DNA of 64,000 bases from positions 248,001-312,000 of the forward strand of contig NW_001798989.1 of NCBI RefSeq assembly GCF_000165425.1, read 5' to 3'. Both the position numbers and the translations under genes were made by a program. Positions 1 to 12,088 of this stretch are shown here, one piece after another (position 1 is the stretch's first letter; each line of letters begins with the position of its first letter). The notes below the pieces were generated by a model that was not told where the DNA came from, did not search any database, and worked only from the letters and a program-made list of their open reading frames with translations. Source of the stretch: Paramecium tetraurelia (lineage: Eukaryota > Ciliophora > Oligohymenophorea > Peniculida > Parameciidae).

Positions 1-132
1 TTATTCTAATTGTCACATAGATCACTCTACTTTATAATATTTTTAATATACTTCCACTTTAGTTTTTTAATCCATTGCCTTGTTTTTATATAAAATTACC
101 CCCTTTAATAAATTAAATAACGGGGATCGCAT
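1..132 (-). CDS. 5' end of an unidentified protein (runs off window)
   Basis: The first ATG on the minus strand is at 130-132. It opens a frame of 27 codons to a typical 25-nt intron (27-51, GTATATT...AAAGTAG). The frame stays open after splicing to the window edge. Without the intron the frame hits TGA at once, which is the argument for splicing. An upstream ATG is followed by TGA after three codons, so this start is preferred. The visible peptide is short, basic and hydrophobic and I do not recognise it. Confidence 0.4.
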
Positions 133-422
133 TCCTCCTTTAACTTAAATAGTCACCCCGTAATCATTTATTTTTAACACAGATCATATAATTTGATGTA
201 AAGAAATGAAAGATGAGATGAGAAAGACTTTCCATTCTATTCAAATCTTTAAATCATTTTTTGGAATTAAAAAATACAAAATAATCAAACTTTTTCTAAC
301 ATTCATATAACCAATCTCATTGTAAGTGAAGATTTGATTGGATCAGCATATAAGCTTAAAATATTTATTAATTACATTTAATTAATTAAGTAAAATCATC
401 CAAAAACTCAATTTAATCTTAA

Positions 423-3186
423 ATGAAATCTAGTTAATCTGACAGCATTGAAGAAGAATCAGGTAATTGGAATCTTTCTAGTCCTCAAGGGCCTTAAATT
501 TCTTTAAGAAATACGTTTGCAAACTATCAACCTGATTCCTCAGTTCACTCGTATGAATCTGAGAGAATTTAAGATAAATCAGAAGAATAAAAATAGTAAT
601 TCACTATTGAATTTAACCCAGATGCTTAACCTATTTTTAAGAGAACCATGATAAGAACAAATCCTTTGCAAAAATTGCATCAGATAGCTGCGAAAAACAG
701 ATTGGTCAAATAATTCAAATAAAATCTCTTCATGAATTCATATATATTGTCAAAAGACTATTAGTAACAATTGATTTTATTTAAATAGAGACAAAATATT
801 GTAGTTTGAATAATTTTCGTAAAATAAAAATTTGGATTACTTAATTAGTAAAACTTAAAGTTCAATTTTACCTGTTTTTGAGGCTTATAGTAACTTAATG
901 AAAGGATGGGATGTAATAATGATTCTCTAACAATTAATACAATTGTGGTTTCTACCATTTATAATAAGTTTTTACGGATTTGATTCGAATATTTATGTAA
1001 TAAGAGAATTTTTGATCTTGATGACATTACTAGACATTATTGTTTCAATGAACAGAGAGATATTCTATAAGGGAAGTTACATTGGAAATCGACAATAAAT
1101 TTTTAGACAGTATACAAAAAATGGATTAGTTGGAGATATAATTTAATTAATTACTTGGTTTTGTTTCTTGTTTATTTACTAAAATATAGAATATAAAGCC
1201 TACTTAATTTTACTAGGAATTTTAATGGTAGTTTGTTGTATCAAATCACTATTAAGAAAAACTGAATATTACATTGATAGTTATTACAATAAAGGGAATC
1301 TTAGTAACTTTTTGGATCTCTTTATATTAATCCTACAGATTTATTTTGTAGCACATTATATGGCATGTCTTTGGCATTTTGTTGGGTAAATGGGTATATA
1401 AGTCGAAAAGGCAACTTGGCTTAGTGAATACGGGTTTCTCGATGAATCTATCACTACCAAATACAACTATTCCTTTTATTGGGCCACTATGACAATGGCT
1501 ACTGTGGGATATGGAGATATTACTGGAAGAAATAATTATGAAATACTGGTATCTAACATCATGATGATCCTTTCAAGTTGCATATTTGCATATTCAATGA
1601 ACTCTATCGGGAACATATTAAAAAGCATAAATGATTCAAAGTTGAATTACAGGTATCATTAAACAATAATTCTTTAGGAGGACTATATCATCAATTAATA
1701 ATTCNNNNNNNNNNNNNNNNNNNNNNNNNNNNNNNNNNNNNNNNNNNNNNNNNNNNNNNNNNNNNNNNNNNNNNNNNNNNNNNNNNNNNNNNNNNNNNNN
1801 NNNNNNNNNNNNNNNNNNNNNNNNNNNNNNNNNNNNNNNNNNNNNNNNNNNNNNNNNNNNNNNNNNNNNNNNNNNNNNNNNNNNNNNNNNNNNNNNNNNN
1901 NNNNNNNNNNNNNNNNNNNNNNNNNNNNNNNNNNNNNNNNNNNNNNNNNNNNNNNNNNNNNNNNNNNNNNNNNNNNNNNNNNNNNNNNNNNNNNNNNNNN
2001 NNNNNNNNNNNNNNNNNNNNNNNNNNNNNNNNNNNNNNNNNNNNNNNNNNNNNNNNNNNNNNNNNNNNNNNNNNNNNNNNNNNNNNCATACTTACCAAAA
2101 GTTTTATAAAAAGAAATGAAAGAAGATATAGCTAAAAAAATAAATCAAAAAATAAAGAAATTATAATAAAACTTTTCTCATTCAACTTCAAATTTGTTAG
2201 TTTAGCATCTGAAGATTTAAAACTATGCTCCTGGGGAATATATATATCACTAACATGAACAATAATATTGTTTTTGTTATATTAATTAGGGAGAGGTTTA
2301 AATTAAGGAAGAACAATCTTAAACTCAAATATAAGTACTAAAGCAAAATAGTAGTTTTAATGAATATTCATTTTTCACAGAACAAGCAACTAAGAGCAAT
2401 GCTTTGAGTATAGGCTTTACGCAAATTGTAAAAATTAATAGAAGGGCATTTCTATCTATCCTAAAGGAAAATTAAAAAGACTTAGAATAATTCTATAATA
2501 TAAAAGATACTATGCTATTGTATTAGGATTATTCTTTACTTTAGAAAAAATGTTTTTATTGTGGATACATCAAACATGAAACTATTGATTGTCCATTATT
2601 AACATATCAACCTAAAAAGATGAGTGTAATTTAAAAACATCATAAAAATTCTTAATTGCAATCTAGAAAGTATATACAAAGGCATTATCATTATATTCCG
2701 TCGAGAAAACAGTACTAAGAAATTAAAAATACAATTTCATATGCTCGAGAATATTATTTTTCAGATTTATAAATGAATGACTCTCAACAATTTAATAAAA
2801 TACAATTATTATAAAAAGAAGATACTAACATGAATGAGATCATTTCACCTAGCCAAAAAAAAGATGAAATTGACTAAAATCCTTAGAACATATCTAAATC
2901 AAGGCTTCCAAGTGTTTCAGCAGATGCAAATAATTTAAGGAGAATTAGTAAGTTTTAAATTCCTTTCATTGCAAATCCTGATGAAAAGAGACAGTCAAAA
3001 ACTTAGCTTGAGTTTTTTTAAATTAATTTTTCGGGATTAGAAATTGATTAAGTTTAGAACTATGAAAAATACATGATTCAAAACAATTTAATCAACATTT
3101 TAAAAAGTTTCTAAAAGTACAAGAGAAAAACCAAAATAGCAACTCGAAAATAGAAATTGATTGAATCATTTAACAATGAAGATTGA
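423..3186 (+). CDS. Cyclic nucleotide-binding-domain K+ channel, interrupted by assembly gap
   Basis: A voltage-gated-type potassium channel of the CNG/HCN/KCNH superfamily, expected in the plasma or ciliary membrane. Several hydrophobic segments precede a pore helix and selectivity filter reading TMATVGYGDITG (codons near 1491-1526), the K+-selective GYGD form. The S4-like segment is poor in regularly spaced arginines, so voltage sensing may be weak (inference). After the N gap (1705-2086) the frame resumes inside a cNMP-binding fold (a YAPGEYIYH-like strand, then a GEVQI-like strand). A CCHC zinc-knuckle pattern C-x2-C-x4-H-x4-C follows at 2551-2592, then a long polar, basic tail to TGA at 3184-3186. 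Introns: 764-788 and 1653-1677 (25 nt each). The gap hides the C-linker and the start of the cNBD, so the total length is unknown. Confidence 0.88.
1705..2086. other. Assembly gap (382 N) inside the K+ channel gene
   Basis: An unbroken run of N. The 135-residue frame that spans it on the minus strand is an artefact. The gap removes the C-linker and first part of the cyclic nucleotide-binding domain of the flanking channel. Confidence 0.99.
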
Positions 3187-3237
3187 GTTTTTTTATTATT
3201 TAATTATTATAATTAATTAGTTGAAGATTAAATTTGG

Positions 3238-5900
3238 ATGACGGAAAAAAAAGGTGAGTCTTTGTAGGATTAAATGAAAAACCTATAGGGGGAAATCAAT
3301 AAGCTTCATTCTGAAATTGATTCAAAGAAGCGAGAAATTACGAAATTGAAAAATGATAATACGTTGAGATTAGAAAAAATAAATTGGATTCAAGTAGATA
3401 TCTAATATTATATAGACAGGAAAAAGTGAGGAAAATGTAAAGAGAAAAGAAAGTGCTTGAATTAAATGATTAAACATTAAGCATTGGACATGCTACCACT
3501 AAGCATTCGACTACCACAAAGGAAGTTCAACAATAAAACGAAGTTTAAAAACCCCCTTAACAAGAAATACAATTAGAGAAGATGCAGATGCTAGAATTTT
3601 TTAATTAGTATTTGGATCAAACAAATAAACAAATGGTGAAATTTTAAGGAAATAGGAATAGAAAAAACGGAGAGAAGGATGAGTATATCAATCCATATCC
3701 TACCATTAATCTCAAATATACAATTGAAGGTATAGAATAAGGTGAAAGTTCATCATTTCGTTTGGATTAATAAACAACATTTTAAAATTTAAAAGAATTG
3801 GCCTTTTATTATTGGAATTTGGCTCCATATTTAAGAAAATTTGATGAAAAGGATAGTGAAATTATGGATGACTTAGAGTTGACTGATGAGAGTCATGCAA
3901 GAATTGAATTAAAAGAGAAGGTTATTGAGTTTTTTACAAATAGAGGAATTTCAAATATTTCTTAGATTACTTTGTTGCTATAAAAGAAAAAGACTGTGAG
4001 ACCAGCTTTGAATAGTTTATAAATAGATAGTATCAGAATTACTGGTGGAAACAAGGCAGCTAATTATTAAGGAACATTTGCTGTTCATAAAAATAGAATT
4101 AAAGCTATTGATACATATAATTTATTTTTTGAAAAGTTTCCGGGTTTAAAATATTACATTAGTGAATTGTAGATTTAAAAAGAATTTTAAGAATAATAAA
4201 AAGAATTAGAAAAAGGTAATTAAGAAAAACAAGAAGAAAAGAAGTTTGATTTGGATGATATGAATTGTCTTATATTAAGTTCTATTGTCGTCATTCTAGT
4301 ATTAGCTCTTCTTAGCTATACAGCTTATTTAAGTCCTAAGTATGTAAATTTAAATTTCACTTTCATTAATAATTTAATTGGAATCACTTCAAATGGAGAA
4401 TATAACAAAATAACTTCGATTCCTGAATTTTACTATTATATGGAAAATTTCTTGGGAGCAACAATGTATAATTCTGATAAGGGAGATAATCCATTTCGAT
4501 CTAATTATGAGATGATAGGAGGAATCTAACTTAGAATTTTACGAAGTGATTTATATGAATGTGAAAAATATGTTAATGAATTGCAAAGATTTAGTTGTTT
4601 TGATGTTGTTTATGACTCATCTAAAGCAAATAAATCCTAATTCTTAAATTATACATATCAAACAGCAGAGGAATTAGGAATTATGTATTTCCCAAAAGGA
4701 AACTTAACAACATATACTGATGGTGGTTATGTGGTGGAATTCAATAGGGACATGACAACGGAAGCCTTTTTAGAGAAGATAAATGGTTTAAGAAAAGAAT
4801 AGTTTTTGGATGCAGCCACTGCTGCTATCTTCCTCCATTTTGTGATTTACAACCCTAGTATCAATTTATGGATTTAAGCAAACTTTTTATTAGAAAGAAA
4901 TGCTTAAAATAAATTAACACCTTATAGAGCAGAATTAACAGGGTTTATTCCAAATGTTTATTCTGGCTAGGATGGTGAAAATTTATTTTAGATTGATATA
5001 ACGAAATTGATAATGGCTAGCATTTTGTTAGCTTTTGTTGCATATAGATTTTATAAGATTAAATTTAATACAGGTAAATTAGGACCTGCATTCTTATATA
5101 TAACAATGGAAATAGGATTTTTTAATTGCGGAGTTGGAATTTTAACTATTATTTCTGTTGCAATGTCATTGTAATAATCACTTTAGGGTAGAGATCCTTA
5201 GGAACTAGTGAATTCAGAAGATTTTGTGGTAGAAAATTTAATTTACTTTAATAGCATTTGGAACTAGAGGCAGATTTATATAAAAAGGCCGAATTGTTTT
5301 TAACAATCAGTATAATGTTTTTGTTCCTGAGATTATCTTATATTTTGAAATTGAATGACAGAATAGCAATCATCTTTTTGACTTATAGTAAGAGTTTCAA
5401 AGAATTGCTACCTTTTTTGGCTATTGAATTTCCTTTATTTTTAGGATTTGTTATGGTCTTTTAAATTATTTATGGAAATGTATTTCCTTAATATTCCTCA
5501 TTTACCTTAGCAATTGCCAGTTAATTAACTATGGTATATATATAAATATCTATTTTAGATATAAGGGTAATTAAATATCACACAATTTGTAAACTATTCT
5601 CCGATAGTTTCAATGATTGTGATTCTTTTTTACTATTTCTTTATGTTATTCTTCATTATTTCATTGTTTTAAGCAATTTTGATTGAATGTTTTAGAATTG
5701 TTATCATGAAAAATGGATATCCGTAGGACAAAGACTAAGGATTGTCAATTGGAGACTTATTTAAATGGATGTTTTCTTGGACCCAGCTATTTACTAGTAA
5801 AAAGAATACTACAGAAGAAAAATAAAAAGCTTAGTAGTAAATCAAGCCTCATGCAGACTAAGAAGAAAAGTAGGGAATAAATTCTGCAACAGAAAATTGA
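3238..5900 (+). CDS. Polycystin-family (PKD2/TRPP-like) cation channel, 861 aa
   Basis: A member of the polycystin cation channel family, typically a ciliary Ca2+-permeable channel. The cytosolic N-terminus is rich in K/E. The first TM segment is near codons 4260-4330. A long extracellular (TOP/polycystin) domain follows, with the hallmark GGIQLR stretch (~4515) and the DAATAAIFLHFVIYNPSIN stretch (~4810-4868), matching the polycystin pattern of a conserved aromatic/NP block before TM2. Further hydrophobic segments lie at about 4995-5180 and 5290-5470, with the pore region at 5570-5700. The tail ends at TGA 5898-5900. Three introns (a 26-nt GTA...CAG near 3396, a 26-nt one near 5229, a 25-nt one near 5535) bring the sum to exactly 862 codons. 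It sits 51 bp downstream of the K+ channel on the same strand. Confidence 0.85.
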
Positions 5901-5923
5901 ATTAATTTACGCTAAAATATTAA

Positions 5924-6904
5924 TCATCTTTTTTATTAATTTTTATTCCCTTAAAGAATTCCATGAATTAAATTTCTAGGCCAATTATGATTTCTCTGTC
6001 TCGTTGGCTCGAATATTTATGGTGGTGGCAATTATTGTTATTAAATTTCTGGGATTGGAGAAGGGGAAGAAAGCTAAATTTCTTCTTGAGGCTATTTACT
6101 TAAATGATCTGAAAGAGAATCAATTTATAATTCACATTCTATTAAATTAGATTTTGATTCATTGGATAGAGAATCTTATCTAACTATGATTTATTGAGGA
6201 ACAATTTAAATTAGATCTTCTTCCGAGTATTTCTTTTTGTGTTTTTTCTTTTTTTCTTTTTTTTATTTTTTTTCTTTCTTAGATTTCTTTTTTTCATGCT
6301 TAATTTTCTTTTTTTCAGACACATCATCAATCAAATGATTACTGTCCTTCCTTAATAATTTCTCTAGTTCTTTTTACCATTAATTTTCTTCCTTAGGATA
6401 GTGCATAACAGTCTCAAAATCAAAATAATCACATTTTGTTATCAACTCTTCTAAATACTATTTGTAATGTCTGTAGATATCAATGATTGCTTCATTAGTA
6501 AATATTAAATCTCCTTCATAATCAAAGCTTTAAAAAATCAAAGCTTCCTTCTAGTAATCTAATTCTTCAGGTAAGCACTCGGAAACTGAACTTATTCCAA
6601 GCCCTCCATAATCAATAGGAATATTATCCTTAAAGATTAATGCTTTTTATTCAGTAATTCTAGCAGTATATTCTTTTTGCAATTTACTTAAATTGAGATC
6701 AGTTAATTTATTCAGCTTTTGGATATATAATTTTAAAGTAGCATCATTAAATCCATAATTAAAGTAATCTGTTATATCAATCCCTTTTGTCAACCATTTT
6801 TTTGAATTTGCATTTAAAAATTCCTCCTTTAACACATGGGGTGTTTGTAATTTATAAAGTGGTGCAGATTATCTCACTCTCAATAGCTTCTCTCTAATGC
6901 TCAT
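5924..6904 (-). CDS. FIP1: FIP1-like pre-mRNA 3'-end processing factor, 326 aa
   Basis: FIP1 links poly(A) polymerase to the cleavage/polyadenylation factor in the nucleus. The diagnostic Fip1 motif WLTKGIDITDYFNYGFND lies about 40 residues from the start (plus-strand ~6723-6800), close to the family consensus WxxPGxDISDYFNYGF. The middle is acidic. A strongly basic lysine tract (AT-rich run at 6236-6320) is followed by a Ser/Pro/Gln-rich tail ending at TGA 5924-5926. It is a single uninterrupted frame of 327 codons. The tail runs antisense to the end of the PKD2 gene with a 23-bp spacer, a compact convergent pair. The lysine tract resembles the basic C-termini of other FIP1 proteins. Confidence 0.85.
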
Positions 6905-7101
6905 TAATTTTTGAATTATATATAAAATTAATATTATATTTTTATACAACAATTTTATCAATTTTTTCAGATGTATCGTCACAAAAGCACATTTATGAAA
7001 TACAATCAATATTCTCCATTGTTTGAACTTCTTTTCTCTAATCTTAGTATTAAGTATGAATAATGCTAATTATATGTAAGAAATATAATTTCAATTGAAA
7101 T

Positions 7102-7575
7102 TCATGTAGATGTAAATAACAATTAGTCAAGGTTGCAATAAGGTTTTAAGCATATTAAGTTAATTATTCCATTTTTCAGCCAAGCTTCCTTACTTAGAAA
7201 CCTTTCAAATTCTTTTTGATGAACTCTTAATATCATCATAAACTAGATCCAATCTTAAATTCTTTTGGCTATAATTTTGTTGTTCACATTGTGTATTATA
7301 TGAAACTGAGATTAGGTTTCATGAAAACTATAAAAAAATATTGAGAATATCAGCTATAAATCTTATATACTTAACTTTTATATTGATAAAATTAATAAAT
7401 ATAAAGATGCTAAAAGATTAATACCTTTTATAGATATGTCAATACTAAACTAGAGTTTATTCTTTCTAATCAAATTAGTTTTATAATAACCAAATATAAC
7501 TTTGATATAACATATTAATAAATAGAATTTTAGATTGTTAAATGATAATGCTTAAAAGGTTTTGTAATCAATCAT
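7102..7575 (-). CDS. Doubtful ORF, 157 aa, unidentified
   Basis: An intronless minus-strand frame from ATG 7573-7575 to TGA 7102-7104. The first half is hydrophobic, the second half basic and helical. It begins only 7 bp after the MTQ2 stop, too close for a normal promoter. The plus strand is also open over much of the same interval if a 34-nt intron at about 7078-7111 is accepted, so chance openness in AT-rich DNA is a real alternative. I do not recognise a family. Confidence 0.25.
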
Positions 7576-7582
7576 AATTTAT

Positions 7583-8333
7583 TCATTTATTATATACAAA
7601 TTTCAGGATAAGTTAAATTTCGTTGTATTTTTGTTGCTTTTTTAATATATAACCTTCAAATCCTTTAGCTTTAAAAAACGCAATTATTTCATTAATAGGA
7701 TTGTCCTATATTACAAAGAGATAACTAAGTGTTATTATATTTACTATACATAATTCCATTCGCATTCATTAATTTGGTTACTTTCTCTAGAATCTTCCAG
7801 GTAACTTCCATACCATCCTTTCCTCCTGAATATGAACAATCAATTAAATTAACTTTAGCTACTTCTTCAATTAGATCTTGACCTCTCAAATTATTTGCAT
7901 AAGCTTGTGCGAATAGTTACTACTTTTCTTTAAAGTATTTTTTGCATCTTTCAACTTCCTCATCTTCAGTTGGAACATAAGGAGGATTGAATATAAAGAT
8001 ATCTATTCCTGATTTGTCTAAAGCCAATCCTTCAAATCCATTTGAATTTATACAATCAAAATATATCTAATTTTCTTGCATAATTCGTGATGAAGCAATG
8101 CAAGCATCATAATTGATATCAATGCCAACACACATTAAAGCTCTGTTATTTTATTCTTACAAGAGTTTGCTTACATTGCCAATTAAGATTCCTGATCCAC
8201 ACCCCATTTCTACAACGATTGCATTTTAAGGAAAGTATTGGATCTCTTCCTTTAAAGCATCCAAAAATAAATATGAATCATCATTTGGAACATATACATT
8301 TTTGTATTCTGTTTTATTTAAAGTGATTTTCAT
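7583..8333 (-). CDS. MTQ2: eRF1 glutamine methyltransferase catalytic subunit (HEMK2/N6AMT1-type), 241 aa
   Basis: A class I SAM-dependent methyltransferase that methylates the GGQ glutamine of eukaryotic release factor 1, with TRM112 as partner. The SAM-binding motif I reads VVEMGCGSGILIGNV. The catalytic NPPY motif is followed by VPTEDEEVE, exactly as in HEMK2. The C-terminus ends in an ILKFVY-type strand, as in the human protein. One 25-nt intron near the 3' end restores the frame and gives 242 codons. The length matches the family (about 214-245 aa). In an organism with TGA as the only stop this enzyme modifies the sole termination machinery (established for the family; inferred here). 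Confidence 0.88.
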
Positions 8334-8365
8334 TATTTTAATATTATGTAATTAATATACGTGAA

Positions 8366-8821
8366 TCATTATTTCTTTCCTTAACCCTTTTTTGGTTATT
8401 ATTTCTTTGTTTCTTTAACTTGCTCTTTTGGTTTATCCTCTTTTGGTTATTATTATTTTTTATCCTTCTTTTCTTCTTTAACTTCTACTTCTGCATCATC
8501 CTTTAATTTCTTAATTCTCAACATACCTTATTTAGCAGACAATCCAGCAGGAGTACTATAAAAATCGATAGAGTTATTACTTCACTTCCCAAGCTCCACC
8601 AGCTATTTGTAATCCAGTTTAGGTGCATCTCCAAATACCAATTGCTTATCTCTTCAATGAATGCTAAAAAATAAATCATATGATCATACTGCTCCAGTAA
8701 AGGTATTAAAATATCTTTAATGCTATGAAATTTCAAATTTCTTAATAATCTTTCTTAATGATGCACCATATCTTGTGCCATATTTTCCTGTGATTCCTAC
8801 CTTCTTTGTCTTCTTTGTCAT
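8366..8821 (-). CDS. RPL37A: Ribosomal protein eL43 (L37A) lacking most zinc ligands, 134 aa
   Basis: A structural protein of the large ribosomal subunit. The N-terminus [20 protein letters not shown] is nearly the family consensus, followed by [11 protein letters not shown] and later the conserved AGGAW block. Two introns (26 and 25 nt) give 135 codons. The family binds zinc through CxxC...CxxC. Here the first pair reads N-T-F-T (8696-8707), and in the second pair only the first Cys remains (C-T-Q-T, ~8614-8627). The protein also carries a Lys/Gln/Glu/Pro-rich extension of about 40 residues beyond the normal C-terminus. It may be a zinc-free paralogue, as known for some other ribosomal proteins. 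Reading frame and introns are intact. Confidence 0.88.
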
Positions 8822-8996
8822 TTCAAATAAAAAATAAAATCTTTAATTTATTTACTCTTAATCAATATAAAAAAATGCCTAGAATTATTTTTTGTTTCTT
8901 GAATCTGTAAGGTAATATATGTGTATGGAAAAAAAAGATAAAACTATTTTAGATATGATTTTAATTAATATTAATTTAGGGCGTGATACATCATTC

Positions 8997-10760
8997 TCAA
9001 AAATTAAATTTATTTGAAATTGTTGCATTTGAAATCTGGGACATATTATTTTGATTTTGTTAATATGTAACACTTTAATTACGAAAACTTCTCTACTAAA
9101 CTAATATCATTTATTACATCCTCTTGTAATGGTATTGGAGATGTATATTTCGCAAAAGTTTGACTTTTTAGGGACGTTATTCCAGGCATTTATGCAGGTG
9201 CTTACACTTTGGTTTCATTCAAACATTTATTCAAATATTAAATCATTTAGTTATTCGATTCAAGTAGTTTTTAACTCTCAGCCAATTTGTTTTTTAAATC
9301 AAGATTCATGTTCTCCTGGTCTTTCAATCTAATTTCTAAAGAGTCCTTTTCTCTTCTTACTAATTCTATTAAGAATCTTTACGTTCATTTAGTTATTTAT
9401 GATTTTAATCATTTGCATCTTATAACTATTGTACAGTTTACTCTTGTTAAAGAAAAACCGTATTCTTTAACTTTATTTTATCTTTTTATTTACTAAGCTC
9501 ATTCTCCAATTTTTCTATGATTTGATTTCCTTTATTCACTTCTTCACTCATGACACTGATTCTGGTTTCAAGTTTTTCTATTTGTTTTTTTTAATTTGCT
9601 ACTTATTCCTCAAGGATAGACTAGGAAAATTAAAGAATATTTTACATTCTATTTTTTCTCATTATCCACTAATTGTTATTTATTATTCAAATATTCTTCC
9701 TTATCATGTATCAACTTTTCGAATCCTTCCTTTTAAATTCTTAACTCAATCAACTATCTTTCTTAAGTAAACTTTAGAGTGTCCAATTCTTTATTCTGTA
9801 ATCTGAATTCTTAGTTCTCCTTTTAAAATTATTAATTTTCCTATTAAAGTATTGCTAATTTGTTTTTTAGTTCTCTTTCCTATTGAATTAATTATGACTT
9901 TTAATCAGAGATCTCTTAATTAATCTATTAGAGTTGTGTGTACTTATTCTATAATTCATAGACTATCTTATCGTATTTTTCAATAATGAATTGCTTTTCA
10001 TTTTCGCTTTCTCTTTTAAAATTAGTTTCTTTGCTCAAGGATTACTCTCTAAAATCATTAAATTTCTTCTATTCATCCAATAATAATTATTGTATTGCTG
10101 TATCTTTGTCCTCTGTGAATTTCCTAATTTCAGACTTTAAATTTTCTAGTTCCCAATGTTTCTCTTCCAATAATTCTGTTAACTTTTTGTTTCTTTTTTG
10201 TTGTTCATCATTCTCTTGTCTTTCTAAAGCCAATTTATTTGCTAAAAATGCCTTTATTAAGTCATCTGTTGCACTGCGTAATCTCAAAGACAAATGGGTC
10301 AATTTTTTAAACTCATTATTTTCAATGACTGCAAGAGTTGATTCCCCATTCTTAGTCTCCAAACAAACATAAAAACTAAATAATCTCACATTTTATACTT
10401 CACTTTTTCATCTCTTTGACTATTTATGCATAACTATAACAAATCTGCAAGTTTCATTGGAAAAGTGGCAAAATCAACATGCAAACTTTATTCATTTTTT
10501 AACGCCAAAAATTCACCTTCTGTCAAATCAAGGATCTACAAAAACTATAAATTGTTATCATCTGTCAACTCAATCCTCAGTGTTTAACCATGAGCTTATT
10601 AACTCTATTGCATAATCATTTTCAAAGTCAATTATGTATTCCAATCATCTGTAACCTATTTCACTTTTACAGGAATTTACAAGGTGAAAAGCTCTTTTGA
10701 GACAGTTGTGACAGGAGCATTAACAAAGCTGACATTGACAGATTAAGGTCTATTGCTCAT
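8997..10760 (-). CDS. SAS6: SAS-6, centriole/basal-body cartwheel protein, 556 aa
   Basis: SAS-6 forms the nine-fold cartwheel hub of basal bodies, which ciliates make in thousands. The N-terminal globular domain contains LRIELTDDNNLQFLQI, then VDFATFPMKLADLLQLC (the PISA-type region), then FYVCLET and the block KKLTHLSLRLRSATDDLIKA. A long heptad coiled coil rich in E/Q/K/N fills the rest, with a short disordered S/N/Q tail. Introns at 10376-10398 (23), 9621-9645 (25), 9360-9382 (23) and 9096-9117 (22) give 557 codons. Without the last intron the frame would run almost into the eL43 start, so I accept it, but the final 30 residues are less certain. Confidence 0.85.
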
Positions 10761-10926
10761 TTATTCGTATTTCAATTTTTAAGAGGATTGAAAATCATTC
10801 ATATTTGTTGTCGATTTGGCTGGAGTTTATTAAATGCCAAATTCAATTCTTTTGAAATTCCCCCTATAGTCTTACATTATTATATTTTAAATTTTAACTG
10901 TTAATTAAAGGAAAAATTTGTATAAA

Positions 10927-11882
10927 TCAATAACAAAATACACTAATCATGGCCTTCGTATTATGGATAGATCTACTTTTGAGTTCGAATTTAATTTATT
11001 TCTACAAAAATTCTTTTTATTTTTGATATGGAGATTCTTATTACATCGATCTATAAGTAGAATTGACAGCACCTTTTGCGATTAACAATTCACTCAAACA
11101 AGATTGTAATTTGATAGTTTATTTTCTGCTTTTGACAGAATTTATAAATGGAATTGAGCTTAATTTTATTTTTCTGGATTTCGAATCATTCCTGAAGCAC
11201 GAAAACTTTTATTATTGCCACTCATAAGAACTACATTTAAGAGAACTATGAAGCGATAACTTTTAACTAACTTTTAGAGTTTTATAATTTTAAATCGTCT
11301 TACAAGTAGGAGGTCTTTCCATTGTATCATGTTCTTAAGAATTATTATATTAATACCAACAACAAATTCCTCTTGAATAATCTTGTTTTTTGATGTAAGA
11401 CATTGAGGAGAGTTCCTTTGACTCTTTTTTAATAGCTATGTAAAGCTTGAAAGAGCAAATTCCTTCCCATTTATTCTCCTATGCATTTCGATGACAGTAG
11501 GTAGATGATCAATTTATTTTTATTGGATATTACCAAACAAAGAACCATAACATGATTTTCTTCTGGGATTGGCGTTTTTTGTTTAGGACGATATCTTTTG
11601 AACAGCCTTTCTGAATGGAATTAATAAGGAATTTTTGGTTGGCAAATTGTTTTGATTTTCGTTATTGGATATTTAAAGTTCTGAAAAAGAGGACGGTGTC
11701 GATTTAGACCTATAGTGCTATTTGGTTGCTGACTTAGACTTTGTTATAGGTATTTAATCTGTTTGATCCTAACAAATATCCAATACTTTCATTGGGATTC
11801 TTTTGCCATTGAACATAAAAGGAGGATATTTTTCTAGTTTCTTAATGATCACACTATTACATATAAAACTGCTTTTATTCAT
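10927..11882 (-). CDS. Unidentified basic Ser/Lys/Gln-rich protein, 310 aa
   Basis: The frame runs from ATG 11880-11882 to TGA 10927-10929 with one 23-nt intron (11334-11356) that ends in AAG rather than TAG; 311 codons result. Long S/K/T/N-rich, low-complexity stretches (SKSATKQHYRSKS and similar) surround a more ordered centre (HLPTVIEMHRRINGKEFALS). There are no membrane segments and no family I recognise. It lies 166 bp upstream of SAS-6 on the same strand; a cytoskeletal or regulatory role would be guesswork. Confidence 0.6.
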
Positions 11883-12088
11883 TCTTTTATTAATTTTGTG
11901 AAAATAAACAGATATCACTATACTTATATTAATTTAAATTCGTTTGATCGCTATTAATTCGGAGTATTAATATTGTTGTATTTTTCAATTAATGGATATC
12001 ATAACTTTGTTGAGAATTATAAAGAGAATAAAACTGTTTGAAATTAGAAAAAGTAAGAATATTAAATTATTAAATTTCATAAGAATAT

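Noticed and set aside
120-161. 6-bp inverted repeat (ACGGGG/CCCCGT, 30-nt loop)
   Set aside because: Short stem, long loop, overlaps the start of the first gene; no sign of a functional RNA or terminator.
9522-10372. Plus-strand frames of 82 and 128 residues
   Set aside because: Antisense to the SAS-6 coiled coil and N-terminal domain.
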